This document shows positions 8,218-17,008 of a DNA stretch of 64,000 nucleotides, in pieces. The DNA comes from Rhodococcus gordoniae (GTDB lineage: Bacteria; Actinomycetota; Actinomycetes; Mycobacteriales; Mycobacteriaceae). The stretch lies in NCBI RefSeq assembly GCF_001646655.1, contig NZ_LPZN01000014.1:57054-121053 (forward strand), written 5' to 3'. Made by a program: the position numbers and the translations under genes. How positions within the stretch are numbered: the stretch's first letter is position 1; every line of letters begins with the position of its first letter. The notes beneath the pieces are model-generated. The model was not told where the DNA came from. It did not search any database and saw only the letters and a list, made by a program, of their open reading frames with translations.

Positions 8218-9105
8218 ATGTCCGACTCGCAACATGCGCAGGTCTCCCAGGCATCGAAGCGCGAACTGCCCGCGTCGATGGTCGAACGTATGACCCTCAT
8301 TCTCGACGCGTTCGACGACATGTCCTCCAGGCTCACCCTCGAGGAAGTCGCGTGCCGCACTCACCTGCCGCGCTCGACGGTCCACCGCATCCTCGACCAG
8401 ATGGTACGGCTCGACTGGATCGACCACGCATCCTTCGGGTACTGCCTCGGTCGCCGCGCCAAGACCATGGGTGAGGGCGACGGCGGGCACATCCGCATCC
8501 GCGAGGCGGCGGCGCCCCTGCTCCACGAACTGCACATGACGACGGGCATGGTCGCGCACCTGTCCGTGCTCGACGGCCGCGACTGCGTCTACCTCGACAA
8601 GATCGGTGGTCAGCTCGCCGCAGCACTGCCCTCCCGTGTCGGGGGACGCGCACCCGCCTATGCCACCGCCGGCGGTAAGGCACTGCTCGCAGGTCTCGAA
8701 CCCGAGCAGGTCGATGCTCTCTACGTGGGTCCGCAACTGCCCCCGCGCACGGAGCGGACCATCACCGACCTGTCGACCCTGCACCTCGAACTCAACCGGA
8801 TCCGCCGCCGTCACGGCCTGGCCTTCGAAACCGGCGAGGCCACCGCCGGTATGTCCTGCGTGGGCGCCGCGATCCGCAGCCCTGCGTCGCCCGTCGCCGC
8901 GATCTCCCTGTGCGGGCCCACCCGCCCCGGACACCTCGAACGCATTGCACCGCTGGTCGCCAACGCCGTCCGGGACATCTCACGCACGCTGTACCCCGAA
9001 CTGAGCACCCCCCGCCGCAATCGTGCCGCTCGGGCGGCGGATGCGTCGTGGTCACCGCAGGTCATGGAACGCATGCTCGCGACGCAGTCCGACGGCTGGA
9101 TGTAA
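8218..9105 (+). CDS. IclR-family transcriptional regulator
   Basis: A 295-residue regulator. The N-terminal winged helix-turn-helix covers about residues 20-80 (LTLEEVACRTHLPRSTVHRILDQM). The C-terminal ligand-binding domain covers about 95-265 and includes GKALLAGLEPEQV and MSCVGAAIRSP, typical of IclR effector domains. The ATG at 8218 has GGAGAAAGG upstream; the longer open frame to 8056 lacks such a site. It sits among the ring-degradation genes, divergent from OYE and just before hsaD. IclR proteins often activate from palindromic sites well upstream of promoters, and copies of the left-half palindrome lie 44-112 bases before many starts. This makes it my first candidate for the regulator of that set. 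The effector is unknown. Confidence 0.9.
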   Translation: MSDSQHAQVSQASKRELPASMVERMTLILDAFDDMSSRLTLEEVACRTHLPRSTVHRILDQMVRLDWIDHASFGYCLGRRAKTMGEGDGGHIRIREAAAPLLHELHMTTGMVAHLSVLDGRDCVYLDKIGGQLAAALPSRVGGRAPAYATAGGKALLAGLEPEQVDALYVGPQLPPRTERTITDLSTLHLELNRIRRRHGLAFETGEATAGMSCVGAAIRSPASPVAAISLCGPTRPGHLERIAPLVANAVRDISRTLYPELSTPRRNRAARAADASWSPQVMERMLATQSDGWM

Positions 9106-9143
9106 CACTCATACGCCCGCACCCCCGGTCCCTGCTCGGGGCA

Positions 9144-9158
9144 TCCCGGTGATCGGGA
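9144..9158. promoter_or_regulatory. Left-half regulon palindrome, hsaD promoter
   Basis: TCCCGGTGATCGGGA matches TCCCG-N-TGA-N-CGGGA exactly. It lies 44 bases before the hsaD start and 39 bases after the IclR stop. Confidence 0.6.
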
Positions 9159-9201
9159 GCGTACGCGCGACGTGAGTGGGATCACTGGAAACCTCGTCGG
9201 T

Positions 9202-10068
9202 ATGACGACGCAATTGAGTTTCGAGACCACGGCGAGGGAACTCGCGACCGACCGCGGCACCCTCCGGTATCACGAAGCGGGCCAGGGTGAACCGCTCCTG
9301 CTGCTCCACGGATCCGGGCCGGGTGTCACCGGTTGGCGGAACTACCGAGGGGTGCTCGCCGATCTCGCGGAGCACTTCCGCTGCCTGGTCCTGGAATTTC
9401 CGGGCTTCGGAGTGAGCGATCCGTGCGAGGGCCACCCGATGGCGATGGCGTCGGTGGCCGTGACGGACTTCCTCGACGGACTCGGCCTCGACCGGGTCTC
9501 CGTCATCGGTAACTCGATGGGCGGAATCGTCGGAACGCAATTCGCCATCGCCCAGCCCGATCGGGTGAAGAAACTGGTCACCATCGGAGGGGCGGGACGG
9601 TCGGTCTTCGCTCCGTCCCCCGGCGAGGGCATCCGGTTGCTCATGGAGTTCACCGACGATCCGACCCGGGAGAAGCTCGTCCGCTGGCTGCGTTCCATGG
9701 TGTACGACCCGGCGATCATCACCGAGGAACTCATCGAGGAGCGGTGGGCACTCGCCACCGAACCGAAGACCCTCGAGATCGCGCGGCGTATGTACAGCAC
9801 TGCTGCTTTCGCCGCGTCCGCGAAGGCCGCGGCCGCCTCCGACGCCACCCCGTACTGGGCTCAGCTGCACAAGATCACCGCGCCGACCCTGCTCACCTGG
9901 GGTCGGGACGACCGTGTCAGTCCCGTGGACATGGGAATGCTCCCGATGCGCGAGCTGCGCCGGGGTGAACTGCACGTGTTCCCCAATTGCGGGCACTGGA
10001 CGATGATCGAAGCACGCGAGGCATGGCTGTCGACCGTGCTCGCGTTCCTCACCCGAGAAGACTCCTAG
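9202..10068 (+). CDS. hsaD: HsaD-type meta-cleavage product hydrolase
   Basis: A 288-residue alpha/beta hydrolase of the BphD/HsaD group, which splits the C-C bond of the ring-A meta-cleavage product (DSHA in steroid degradation). The oxyanion segment is LLHGSGPGVTGW. The nucleophile is S105 in GNSMGG, the acid D236 or D237 in WGRDDRVSP, and the base H265 in NCGHWTMIEA. I chose the ATG at 9202; an in-frame GTG at 9172 would add 10 residues. An extradiol dioxygenase and two HsaA-type monooxygenases lie downstream, which supports the pathway assignment. Whether it is the main cholesterol HsaD or a paralogue for another steroid is not decided by the sequence. Confidence 0.85.
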   Translation: MTTQLSFETTARELATDRGTLRYHEAGQGEPLLLLHGSGPGVTGWRNYRGVLADLAEHFRCLVLEFPGFGVSDPCEGHPMAMASVAVTDFLDGLGLDRVSVIGNSMGGIVGTQFAIAQPDRVKKLVTIGGAGRSVFAPSPGEGIRLLMEFTDDPTREKLVRWLRSMVYDPAIITEELIEERWALATEPKTLEIARRMYSTAAFAASAKAAAASDATPYWAQLHKITAPTLLTWGRDDRVSPVDMGMLPMRELRRGELHVFPNCGHWTMIEAREAWLSTVLAFLTREDS

Positions 10069-10077
10069 GCACCGGTC

Positions 10078-10106
10078 GCCGAGGGTGCCCGCCGGGTACC
10101 CTCGGC
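10078..10106. terminator. Hairpin after hsaD
   Basis: The arms GCCGAGGGT and ACCCTCGGC pair around an 11-base loop, 10 bases after the hsaD stop. It probably separates hsaD from the next gene, which has its own upstream operator. Confidence 0.6.
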
Positions 10107-10120
10107 GCCGGCCGAGCGGT

Positions 10121-10135
10121 TCCCGCTCAGTGGAA
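10121..10135. promoter_or_regulatory. Left-half regulon palindrome, monooxygenase promoter
   Basis: TCCCGCTCAGTGGAA keeps the left half and centre and has two changes in the right half. It is 104 bases before the monooxygenase start at 10239. The site at 22327 near hsaB is very similar. Confidence 0.5.
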
Positions 10136-10238
10136 AATCCACGATACGAGAACCGTTCTCCTGGGACCGTAAGCGCCAACGGAACCGACGCTCACCATGC
10201 CGTACCGGGGGCGTCACCCTCACAGAGCTGGAGAGATC

Positions 10239-11417
10239 ATGGGACAGGTGCTCGACTCCGTTTCGGAGTTCGCAGACGAAATCCGCGCGGACGGCGCCGA
10301 AGGCGACACCCTCATGCGTCTGACCGACCGCAGCGCAAAAAGACTCCGTGACGCCGGTGTCATCCGGCTCCTGCAGCCGAAGGAATTCGGCGGTCTCGAA
10401 GCGCACCCGCGGGAATTCGCGGAGACGGCCATGGCCATCGGTGCGATGGACGGCGCGACCGGCTGGGTCAGCGGCATCGTCGGTGTCCACCCGTGGGAGA
10501 TGGCCTTCTTCGACCCGAAGGCACAGGAAGAGGTGTGGGGCGAGAATCCCGACACCTGGATCGCCTCCCCGTACGCGCCGATGGGTGTCGCGACCCCCGT
10601 CGACGGCGGGTACATCCTCAACGGCCGCTGGTCGTTCTCCTCGGGCACCGATCACTGCGACTGGGTGATGATCGGCGCGGCCGTGGGCGACAAGGACGGC
10701 AACCGGCTCAACCCGCCACAGAGCCTGCACGTGCTCCTGCCGCGGTCCGACTACACCATCGACCACGAGAGCTGGAACGTGGTCGGTCTGCGTGGCACCG
10801 GATCCAAGGACCTCATCGTCAAGGATGCCTTCCTCCCCGAGTACCGCACCCTGCGCGCGGAGCGCGTCATGGGCGGTGTGGCATGGCAGGACGCCGGCCG
10901 GGACGAAACGCTCTACAAGTTCCCGTTCTCGTGCATCTTCCCGCTCGGTATCACCTCGTCGCTCATCGGTATCGCCGAGGGCGCTCTGAACTGCTACATC
11001 GAGTCGCAGCGTGAGCGGGTCACGGTGTCCGGCACGGCCATCAAGCAGGATCCCTACGTCTTGTCGTCCCTCGGCAACGCTGCCGCGGAGATCGCCGCGT
11101 CCCGGGCCGCCATCCTCGAGACCGTCGATCGTTTCTGGGATCTGACGGAGAAGGGCGTGGAGGTCACCTTCGAACAGCGCGCCATCGGCCGGCGCACGCA
11201 GACGGCCGCCGCTTGGCGGGCCGTGGCAGCGGTCGACGAGATCTTCGGCCGTGCCGGCGGTGGCGCACTGCAGTTGAGCAATCCGCTGCAGCGCTTCTGG
11301 CGCGACGCCCACGCGGGTCTGAGCCACGCCATCCACGTGCCCGGATCCATCTTCCATGCCGCGACGCTCTGCCAGCTCGGCGAGGAGCCGCAGGGCATGA
11401 TGCGGTCGATGATCTGA
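10239..11417 (+). CDS. HsaA-family flavin-dependent monooxygenase (paralogue)
   Basis: A 392-residue member of the acyl-CoA-dehydrogenase-fold, two-component flavin monooxygenases to which HsaA (3-HSA hydroxylase) belongs. Visible family segments are GWVSGIVGVHPWEMAFFD, NGRWSFSSGTDHCDW, WNVVGLRGTGSKDL and QRFWRDAHAGLSHA. The start has GGAGAG upstream. It lies directly before the extradiol dioxygenase, the usual hsaA-hsaC neighbourhood. The C-terminus (EEPQGMMRSMI) differs from the GLPxxDxxV ending of known HsaA, which the second copy at 14210 does carry. So this may hydroxylate a variant phenolic steroid. It needs reduced flavin, presumably from the HsaB-type reductase at 21719. Confidence 0.85.
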   Translation: MGQVLDSVSEFADEIRADGAEGDTLMRLTDRSAKRLRDAGVIRLLQPKEFGGLEAHPREFAETAMAIGAMDGATGWVSGIVGVHPWEMAFFDPKAQEEVWGENPDTWIASPYAPMGVATPVDGGYILNGRWSFSSGTDHCDWVMIGAAVGDKDGNRLNPPQSLHVLLPRSDYTIDHESWNVVGLRGTGSKDLIVKDAFLPEYRTLRAERVMGGVAWQDAGRDETLYKFPFSCIFPLGITSSLIGIAEGALNCYIESQRERVTVSGTAIKQDPYVLSSLGNAAAEIAASRAAILETVDRFWDLTEKGVEVTFEQRAIGRRTQTAAAWRAVAAVDEIFGRAGGGALQLSNPLQRFWRDAHAGLSHAIHVPGSIFHAATLCQLGEEPQGMMRSMI

Positions 11418-11451
11418 CATCACACCACTGACGGCGAAGGAATATTCGGAT

Positions 11452-12375
11452 ATGACGGACATCCGGGGCCTGGGTTATCTCAGGATCCAGACCACAGACA
11501 TCACTCGGTGGCGAGAACTCGTCGTCGACGGGCTCGGCATGGCGGTCGGTACCGGGCCCGAGGCCGACGGTCTCTACCTGCGTATCGACGAGCGCCGTGC
11601 ACGTCTGATCGTGCTTCCCGGCGAGGTCGACAAGGCGCTCGCCGTGGGCTGGGAGGTGCGCGACGAGTTCGCTCTCCGCCGCGTGCGCGAGGCGGTCGAG
11701 AAGGCCGGTATCGAGGTGGAGGTGCTCTCGGAGGAAGAGTCCACCTACCGCGACGCCGAGCAGGTCATCGCTTTCGACGACCCGGGCGGAACTCGCACCG
11801 AGGTCTTCTTCGGGCCGGTGCTCGACCACAGCCCGATCGTGACGCCTTTCGGTGGCACCTTCCACACCGGTGAGGAAGGGCTCGGACATGTCGTCCTGCC
11901 CACCGCAGCCTTCGCCGAGTCCTACGAGTTCTACACCGAGGTGCTCGGTTTCCTCCCGCGCGGAGCGACACGGCTCGGCGGACTCTCGGCCCCCCCGCCG
12001 GTCCGGCGAGTGCGTTTCCTCGGCGTCAACCGCCGTCATCACAGCCTCGCGCTGTGCCCGGCCCCGCCCGGGAGCGCGCCCGGTCTCGTGCATCTGATGC
12101 TCGAGGTCGACACCCTCGACGCGGTCGGTCAGGCCCTGGATCGGGTGAACAAGCTCGGTTTCTCGATTTCGTCGACGCTGGGCCGCCACACCAACGACAA
12201 GATGGTCTCGTTCTATGTCCGGGCTCCGGGCGGATGGGACCTCGAGTTCGGCACGGAGGGGATGCTCGTCGACGAGACCTTCTACACCGCAGAGGAAATC
12301 ACCGCGGACAGTTATTGGGGCCACGACTGGTCGGGTTCCGAACCGCTCGCGGCGTTCTCGCCTCCGGTGGGCTGA
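11452..12375 (+). CDS. hsaC: HsaC-type extradiol (catechol) dioxygenase
   Basis: A 307-residue two-domain vicinal-oxygen-chelate dioxygenase, which cleaves the catecholic ring A of 3,4-DHSA in steroid degradation. The Fe(II) ligands fit H146 (GLGHVVLP), H214 (GLVHLMLEV) and E265 (GWDLEFG). Second-sphere H196/H197 (RRHHSLAL) and Y255 (SFYVRAPGG) are in the expected places. It starts 34 bases after the monooxygenase, with GAAGGA upstream, so the two are co-transcribed. The overall pattern is HsaC-like, but the N-terminal domain diverges from the mycobacterial protein as I recall it, so a paralogue for a related steroid is possible. Confidence 0.85.
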   Translation: MTDIRGLGYLRIQTTDITRWRELVVDGLGMAVGTGPEADGLYLRIDERRARLIVLPGEVDKALAVGWEVRDEFALRRVREAVEKAGIEVEVLSEEESTYRDAEQVIAFDDPGGTRTEVFFGPVLDHSPIVTPFGGTFHTGEEGLGHVVLPTAAFAESYEFYTEVLGFLPRGATRLGGLSAPPPVRRVRFLGVNRRHHSLALCPAPPGSAPGLVHLMLEVDTLDAVGQALDRVNKLGFSISSTLGRHTNDKMVSFYVRAPGGWDLEFGTEGMLVDETFYTAEEITADSYWGHDWSGSEPLAAFSPPVG

Positions 12376-12404
12376 TCGAGTTCGTCCACCCGGATACCTT
12401 CCGA

Positions 12405-12435
12405 CGATGCCACGGCGTACGACGCCGTGGCATCG
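12405..12435 (+). terminator. Terminator after hsaC
   Basis: A perfect 14-base stem CGATGCCACGGCGT/ACGCCGTGGCATCG with a 3-base loop, 30 bases after the hsaC stop. Confidence 0.85.
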
Positions 12436-12485
12436 TTGCGTCGGCGGCCCCGTTCGATCGCCTCGGCGCGCACCGGGGAGGCCAC

Positions 12486-12500
12486 TCCCGGTGAGCGGGA
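12486..12500. promoter_or_regulatory. Left-half regulon palindrome, MmgE/PrpD promoter
   Basis: TCCCGGTGAGCGGGA is an exact match to TCCCG-N-TGA-N-CGGGA, 112 bases before the chosen GTG start at 12612 and downstream of the hsaC terminator. Confidence 0.6.
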
Positions 12501-12611
12501 CCGGAAGGCGGTGCGTCACAGGCTTCGACGAGAGTGATGTGGATTACAGCTCGTGCCGGATCCTCACGCATCTCGACGCGGGCCGTCCCTACGCATGCCC
12601 GAGGTGCTCCT

Positions 12612-14069
12612 GTGACGTCACTCCTGACCGAACGAATCGCCGACTTCGCCGCCGCGCGCAATGCCCGCGCGCTGCCGCCGGAAGTCGCCGACTACACCGG
12701 ACTCATCGTCTTCGACACCCTCGTGTGCGGCCTCGCCGCAGCACGCATGGAACGTACTCGCATGGCGCACACGGTGATCGATCGTCTCGGTGGGCCCGAG
12801 GAAGCCACGGTGTTCGGCCGTTCGACCAAAGCGCCTGCCGCCGTCGCCGCTGCGTTCAACTCCGAAATCACCTACGCGCTCGACGCGGACGACACGCTCT
12901 TCAATTCGGCGCACTTCGCGACGATCGTGGTCTCCTCGGCCCTCGCCGAGGCCGAACGCGTCGGTGCGTCCGGCGACAGCCTGCTCCGTGCCGTCGCTGT
13001 CGGCTACGACATGACCGCGCGGCTCAACCTCGCATGCTCGTTCATGGAGGTCGTCGACGGAAAGATGAAGTGGTCGGAACTCTTCGGGAGCGGATACGGC
13101 ACTCTCGGCACGGTCGTCTCCGCCGGCCTGGTGTCGGGTGTGTCCCGCGACCGGATGATCCACGCGCTCGCGCTCGCTGCGGCGACAGCCCCGACGGCCC
13201 GGAACACCCACAACACCGAACGCACGGAACTGGCCACCTACAAGTACTGCCCGAACATGCATGTGGTGCAGGCAGGAATGACGGCATTGATTCTTGCCGA
13301 GGCCGGCTATCTGGGGGAACCGGACCTACTCGACCTCGAACCGGGATTCTTCGAGGCCCAGGGATTCCGTTCGGTGCGGCGCGAGGCGATCACCGAGGAC
13401 GTCGGAGACCACTGGTGGATACTCGACAGCGCCGTGAAGTACTACCCCGCCTGCCGCTACACGGGTGCCCCCATCGATGCATTGCGCGCGCTCGTCCGTG
13501 AACACGGCTGGGGACCGGACGATATCGAACACATCGAGGTTCGGCTCAACCCCGGCGCCTACAGCCAGCGGGTGTTCCACACGCCGGCAACGAGTATCGA
13601 ACCCGACCATCGTGCCGCGATCCACGGAGCCTTCAACATCCCCTATCTGCTCGCACTGGCCGTCCTGCAGATCACACCCGGACCCGCGTGGTTCGATCCG
13701 ATCCACACCCAGGATCCGAAGGTGTGGGACATCGCGTCCAGAATCGTGACGGCACCCGATCCCGAACTCGACCGCGACTGGGGAGACGCCGTGGCCGATT
13801 CGACGATCGGCCGCCCCCGCCGAACCCGTGCCTCGATGACGGTGCGCGCCCGCGGCCGGGAGTACGTGGTGGACACGGAGTTCACTCGGGGAGACCCCTG
13901 GACCCCCGAGACCCGTGCGGACTGGGACAGCGTGATGAGCAAAGCGGTGGACTTCTGTGGTGATCTCGTCTCCGTGGAACAACTCGAGCGGCTCGCCCGG
14001 ACGGTTCGCGATCTCGGATCCGTGCAGAACGTGGCGACCGAGCTCGCGCCGCTCCTGCGCGTCGAGTGA
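12612..14069 (+). CDS. MmgE/PrpD family protein
   Basis: A 485-residue protein of the MmgE/PrpD family, which includes 2-methylcitrate dehydratase and cis-aconitate decarboxylase. Family features are the N-terminal helical domain with FNSEITYALDADDTLFNSAHFATIVVSSALA, the segment TYKYCPNMHVVQAG, and the second domain with VKYYPACRYTGAPIDAL. The GTG start at 12612 is preceded by GAGGTG five bases away; the open frame to 12534 is less likely. Its length fits the family. It shares the ring-degradation neighbourhood and has an exact regulon palindrome upstream. A propionate role is possible, since sterol breakdown yields propionyl-CoA, but no prpC or prpB neighbour is visible. A dehydratase acting on a steroid intermediate is an alternative. 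Confidence 0.8.
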   Translation: MTSLLTERIADFAAARNARALPPEVADYTGLIVFDTLVCGLAAARMERTRMAHTVIDRLGGPEEATVFGRSTKAPAAVAAAFNSEITYALDADDTLFNSAHFATIVVSSALAEAERVGASGDSLLRAVAVGYDMTARLNLACSFMEVVDGKMKWSELFGSGYGTLGTVVSAGLVSGVSRDRMIHALALAAATAPTARNTHNTERTELATYKYCPNMHVVQAGMTALILAEAGYLGEPDLLDLEPGFFEAQGFRSVRREAITEDVGDHWWILDSAVKYYPACRYTGAPIDALRALVREHGWGPDDIEHIEVRLNPGAYSQRVFHTPATSIEPDHRAAIHGAFNIPYLLALAVLQITPGPAWFDPIHTQDPKVWDIASRIVTAPDPELDRDWGDAVADSTIGRPRRTRASMTVRARGREYVVDTEFTRGDPWTPETRADWDSVMSKAVDFCGDLVSVEQLERLARTVRDLGSVQNVATELAPLLRVE

Positions 14070-14209
14070 CCTCGGGACGCGCCGGCGGGAGTATCCACCC
14101 GAAACTCGGACACGGCCGGTCGCTGCCGTAGCCGCGCGGGTGCACAAGAGTCGGCGCGTGGAGCCCGGATATGCTGCGGGGGAAGCGCACACACGACACG
14201 AGGAGTCCG

Positions 14210-15382
14210 ATGACCGCCGACGACGTTCTGGACGCGGTCCGGGAATCGACCCCGGGGATCGCCGATCGGGCCGCACGTGTCGACCAGTTCGGCCGCATTC
14301 CCGACGAGACCATCCGCGATCTCGTCTCGGCCGGAGTGTTCCGCATGTTGCAACCCCGCCGGTACGGCGGATCGGAGGCCGAACCCGCGCGGTTCTACGA
14401 AGTGGTGCGGACGATTTCGGAGGTCTGCGGCTCGACGGGATGGATCGCCTCCATCGTCGGTGTCCATCCCTGGCATCTCGCTCTGTTCGACGACCGGGCG
14501 CAACGCGACGTGTGGGGTGAGGACGATTCCGTGCTCATCTCCTCGGCGTACGCCCCGGTCGGAAGACTCGTCCCCGTCGACGGTGGTGGTTACCGCCTGT
14601 CCGGAACGTGGATGTTCTCCTCCGGCTGCGGGTTCGCCTCGTGGGCGCTGCTCGGTGCGGTGATCGTCGGATCGGAGGGGCAGCCCGTCGATGTCGTCAC
14701 CGTCCTCGTTCCGAAGTGCGACTACGTGATTCGCGACGTGTGGAACGTCGTGGGATTGCGAGGGACGAGCAGCAACGAGATCGTCGTCGACGACGTGTTC
14801 GTCCCCGACTACCGGGTGAAGAGCAACTACGAGACCTCGCAGCTGCGAGGGCCGGGCCAGAAGGTCAACACCGGTCCGCTCTATCGGCTTCCGTTCGCCG
14901 CCATGTTCACCACCGCCGTCGCCGTGCCCATCGTGGGAGTGGTCGCCGGATGTTACGACGAGTATCTGTCGGCGATGCGCGAGCGGGTGCGGTTGAGTCT
15001 GGGCGGGGGACGTTTCGTGGACGATCCGTTCGCGCAGGTCGCCGTGGGACGGGCAGCATCGGATATCGACGCGGCGACGCTCCAGCTCGACCGTAATATG
15101 CGTGAGCTGTGGAAGCTGGCGCGGGCGGGCGCGGAGATCCCGCTGCAATTGCGCTTGCGTACCCGGCGGGATCAGGTGCGGGCCACCGAGCGAGCGGTCG
15201 AGGCGATCGACCTGTTGTTCAAGACGGCCGGGGGGACGTCGTTGTTCCTCGGCGGTGTCATCGAACGTGCCTGGCGCGACGCACATGCCGGAAGCGTCCA
15301 CGTCGCGAACGAACCCGAGCGGGCCTATGCCTTGTACGGACGGGACGCATTCGGGTTGCCGGTCGAGGACAATCTCATCTGA
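14210..15382 (+). CDS. hsaA: HsaA-type 3-HSA monooxygenase, oxygenase component
   Basis: A 390-residue two-component flavin monooxygenase. Segments CGSTGWIASIVGVHPWHLALFD, WMFSSGCGFASW, WNVVGLRGTSSNEI and WRDAHAGSVHVANEPERAYALYG follow the HsaA pattern closely, and the C-terminus GLPVEDNLI has the HsaA-like GLPxxD ending. So this copy, not the one at 10239, looks nearer to classical HsaA, the 4-hydroxylase of 3-HSA. The ATG has AGGAG five bases upstream. Only 140 bases separate it from the MmgE gene, without a hairpin, so they may be co-transcribed. The flavin reductase partner is probably the HsaB-type protein at 21719. Confidence 0.85.
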   Translation: MTADDVLDAVRESTPGIADRAARVDQFGRIPDETIRDLVSAGVFRMLQPRRYGGSEAEPARFYEVVRTISEVCGSTGWIASIVGVHPWHLALFDDRAQRDVWGEDDSVLISSAYAPVGRLVPVDGGGYRLSGTWMFSSGCGFASWALLGAVIVGSEGQPVDVVTVLVPKCDYVIRDVWNVVGLRGTSSNEIVVDDVFVPDYRVKSNYETSQLRGPGQKVNTGPLYRLPFAAMFTTAVAVPIVGVVAGCYDEYLSAMRERVRLSLGGGRFVDDPFAQVAVGRAASDIDAATLQLDRNMRELWKLARAGAEIPLQLRLRTRRDQVRATERAVEAIDLLFKTAGGTSLFLGGVIERAWRDAHAGSVHVANEPERAYALYGRDAFGLPVEDNLI

Positions 15383-15427
15383 TCTCCGCGCTCCCGGTGG
15401 GGACGCCGCGAGTGTTTCCGCCCGTTC

Positions 15428-15442
15428 TCCCGACCACCGGGA
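15428..15442. promoter_or_regulatory. Left-half regulon palindrome, KstD-type gene promoter
   Basis: TCCCGACCACCGGGA differs in one central base from TCCCG-N-TCA-N-CGGGA. It lies 100 bases before the start at 15542. Confidence 0.55.
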
Positions 15443-15541
15443 ATTCTTCACCGCCGAGGGGGAACGGCCTCTACGGTCCGAGGGGATCACTCCACCCTCT
15501 GCGGGATCGTGTGCCGCTCTCCGTTTTCGGAAGGACCTTCC

Positions 15542-17008
15542 ATGAGCACTTCTCCGGTTCGCCCTGTCCCCGCCGGCGAGATCGAACGCTGGGATCTCGA
15601 AGCCGACGTCGTGGTCGCCGGTTTCGGTATCGCCGGTGTCTCCGCGGCGATCGGTGCGGCCGAGAGTGGCGCCGACGTACTGGTGCTCGAACGTACCGGC
15701 GGCGGTGGGGGAGCGGCGGCGCTGTCGGGCGGCATCGTCTACCTCGGCGGTGGCACACGACTGCAGAAGGCGTGCGGATTCGACGACACCCCCGAGCAGA
15801 TGAAGACCTTCCTCGCCGCGGCCCTCGGTCCGGGTGTGGACGAGGACAAACTCGACGTCTACTGCCAGGGCAGCGTCGACCACTTCGAGTGGCTCGAAGC
15901 ATGCGGCGTGCCCTACAAGGAGAGCTTCTGGTCCCAGCCCGGGTGGGAGTGCCCCGTGGACGACTCGCTCATGTACAGCGGTGGTGAGAACGCCGCGCCG
16001 TTCGCCACACTCGTCGACCCCGCTCCCCGTGGGCATCTCGCTCAGGTGCCGATGCCGCGCAACGGTGATCAGGCTGCCGGTCACGTGCTCATGACCACCC
16101 TGATCGCGAAGGCCGCCGATCTCGGCGTGCGTGTCGAATCCGATGTCCGGGTCCAGCGTCTCGTCGTCGACGAGACCGGACGCGTCGTAGGGATCGTCGC
16201 CACGAGGTTCGGTGCTCCGCTCACGGTACGTGCGCGTGGCGGTGTCGTCCTCGCCACCGGGTCGTTCGCCTACAACGACGAGATGATGCAGGCGCACGCC
16301 CCGCGGTTGTACAAGCGGCCTGCCGCGACCGTGGAGGAGCACGACGGTCGTGGAATCGCGATGGCTCAGGCACTCGGAGCGCGACTGGCGCATATGGACG
16401 CCTGTGAGGTCGCGTTCTTCTGCGACCCGCAACTGATCGCGCGAGGCATCCTGGTCAACGGCCGGGGGCAGCGCTACGTCACCGAGGACACCTATCCCGG
16501 GCGGATCGGCCAGCTCACCATGTACCAGAACGACAATCAGGCGTTCCTGGTCATCGACGAACAGGCCTACGAGGAAGGAATGGCCACACCGACGTCGAGT
16601 CCGCAACTCCGTCACCAGCCGACCTGGGTGTGTGGGACGGTGTCGGAACTCGAGTCCGAAATGGGTCTTCCCGCAGGAACTCTCGTCTCGACGGTGGAGC
16701 TCTACAATCGGCACGCCGAATCGGGGGCGGATCCGGTCCTCGGAAAGAAGGCGGAGTGGGTGCGGCCCCTCCGATCGCCGATCGCCGCGATCGATCTGCG
16801 CGGCATGACCGGAGGTTTCACCCTGGGGGGACTGCAGACCTCGGTGGACTCGGAAGTTCTTCATGTGGACGGAGATCCGATTCCCGGTCTGTATGCGGCG
16901 GGCCGTTGTACATCCGGCCTCTCGGCGTGGGGCTACTGCAGCGGCATCTCCCTCGGTGACGGTAGCTTCTTCGGCCGGCGCGCGGGAATGCGTGCGGCGG
17001 CGAAGTGA
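15542..17008 (+). CDS. KstD/fumarate-reductase-type FAD dehydrogenase
   Basis: A 488-residue flavoprotein of the succinate dehydrogenase/fumarate reductase-like family to which 3-ketosteroid Delta1- and Delta4-dehydrogenases belong. The N-terminal FAD site is VVVAGFGIAGVSAAIGAAESGADVLVLER, with GGGGAAALSGGIVYLGGG next to it. GGVVLATGSFAYND marks the return to the FAD domain, and the C-terminal segment is IPGLYAAGRCTSG followed by YCSGISLGDGSFFGRRAG. The ATG has GGAAGGACC upstream. It could desaturate ring A, but shorter relatives of unknown activity exist in mycobacteria. The regulon palindrome 100 bases upstream and the neighbouring hsa genes support a steroid role. I leave the symbol blank because Delta1 versus Delta4 cannot be told. 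Confidence 0.8.
   Translation: MSTSPVRPVPAGEIERWDLEADVVVAGFGIAGVSAAIGAAESGADVLVLERTGGGGGAAALSGGIVYLGGGTRLQKACGFDDTPEQMKTFLAAALGPGVDEDKLDVYCQGSVDHFEWLEACGVPYKESFWSQPGWECPVDDSLMYSGGENAAPFATLVDPAPRGHLAQVPMPRNGDQAAGHVLMTTLIAKAADLGVRVESDVRVQRLVVDETGRVVGIVATRFGAPLTVRARGGVVLATGSFAYNDEMMQAHAPRLYKRPAATVEEHDGRGIAMAQALGARLAHMDACEVAFFCDPQLIARGILVNGRGQRYVTEDTYPGRIGQLTMYQNDNQAFLVIDEQAYEEGMATPTSSPQLRHQPTWVCGTVSELESEMGLPAGTLVSTVELYNRHAESGADPVLGKKAEWVRPLRSPIAAIDLRGMTGGFTLGGLQTSVDSEVLHVDGDPIPGLYAAGRCTSGLSAWGYCSGISLGDGSFFGRRAGMRAAAK

Noticed and set aside
9172..9187. AGTG-GGAT-CACT repeat before hsaD as an operator
   Set aside because: Arms of four bases are too short to support, and an exact regulon palindrome lies just upstream.
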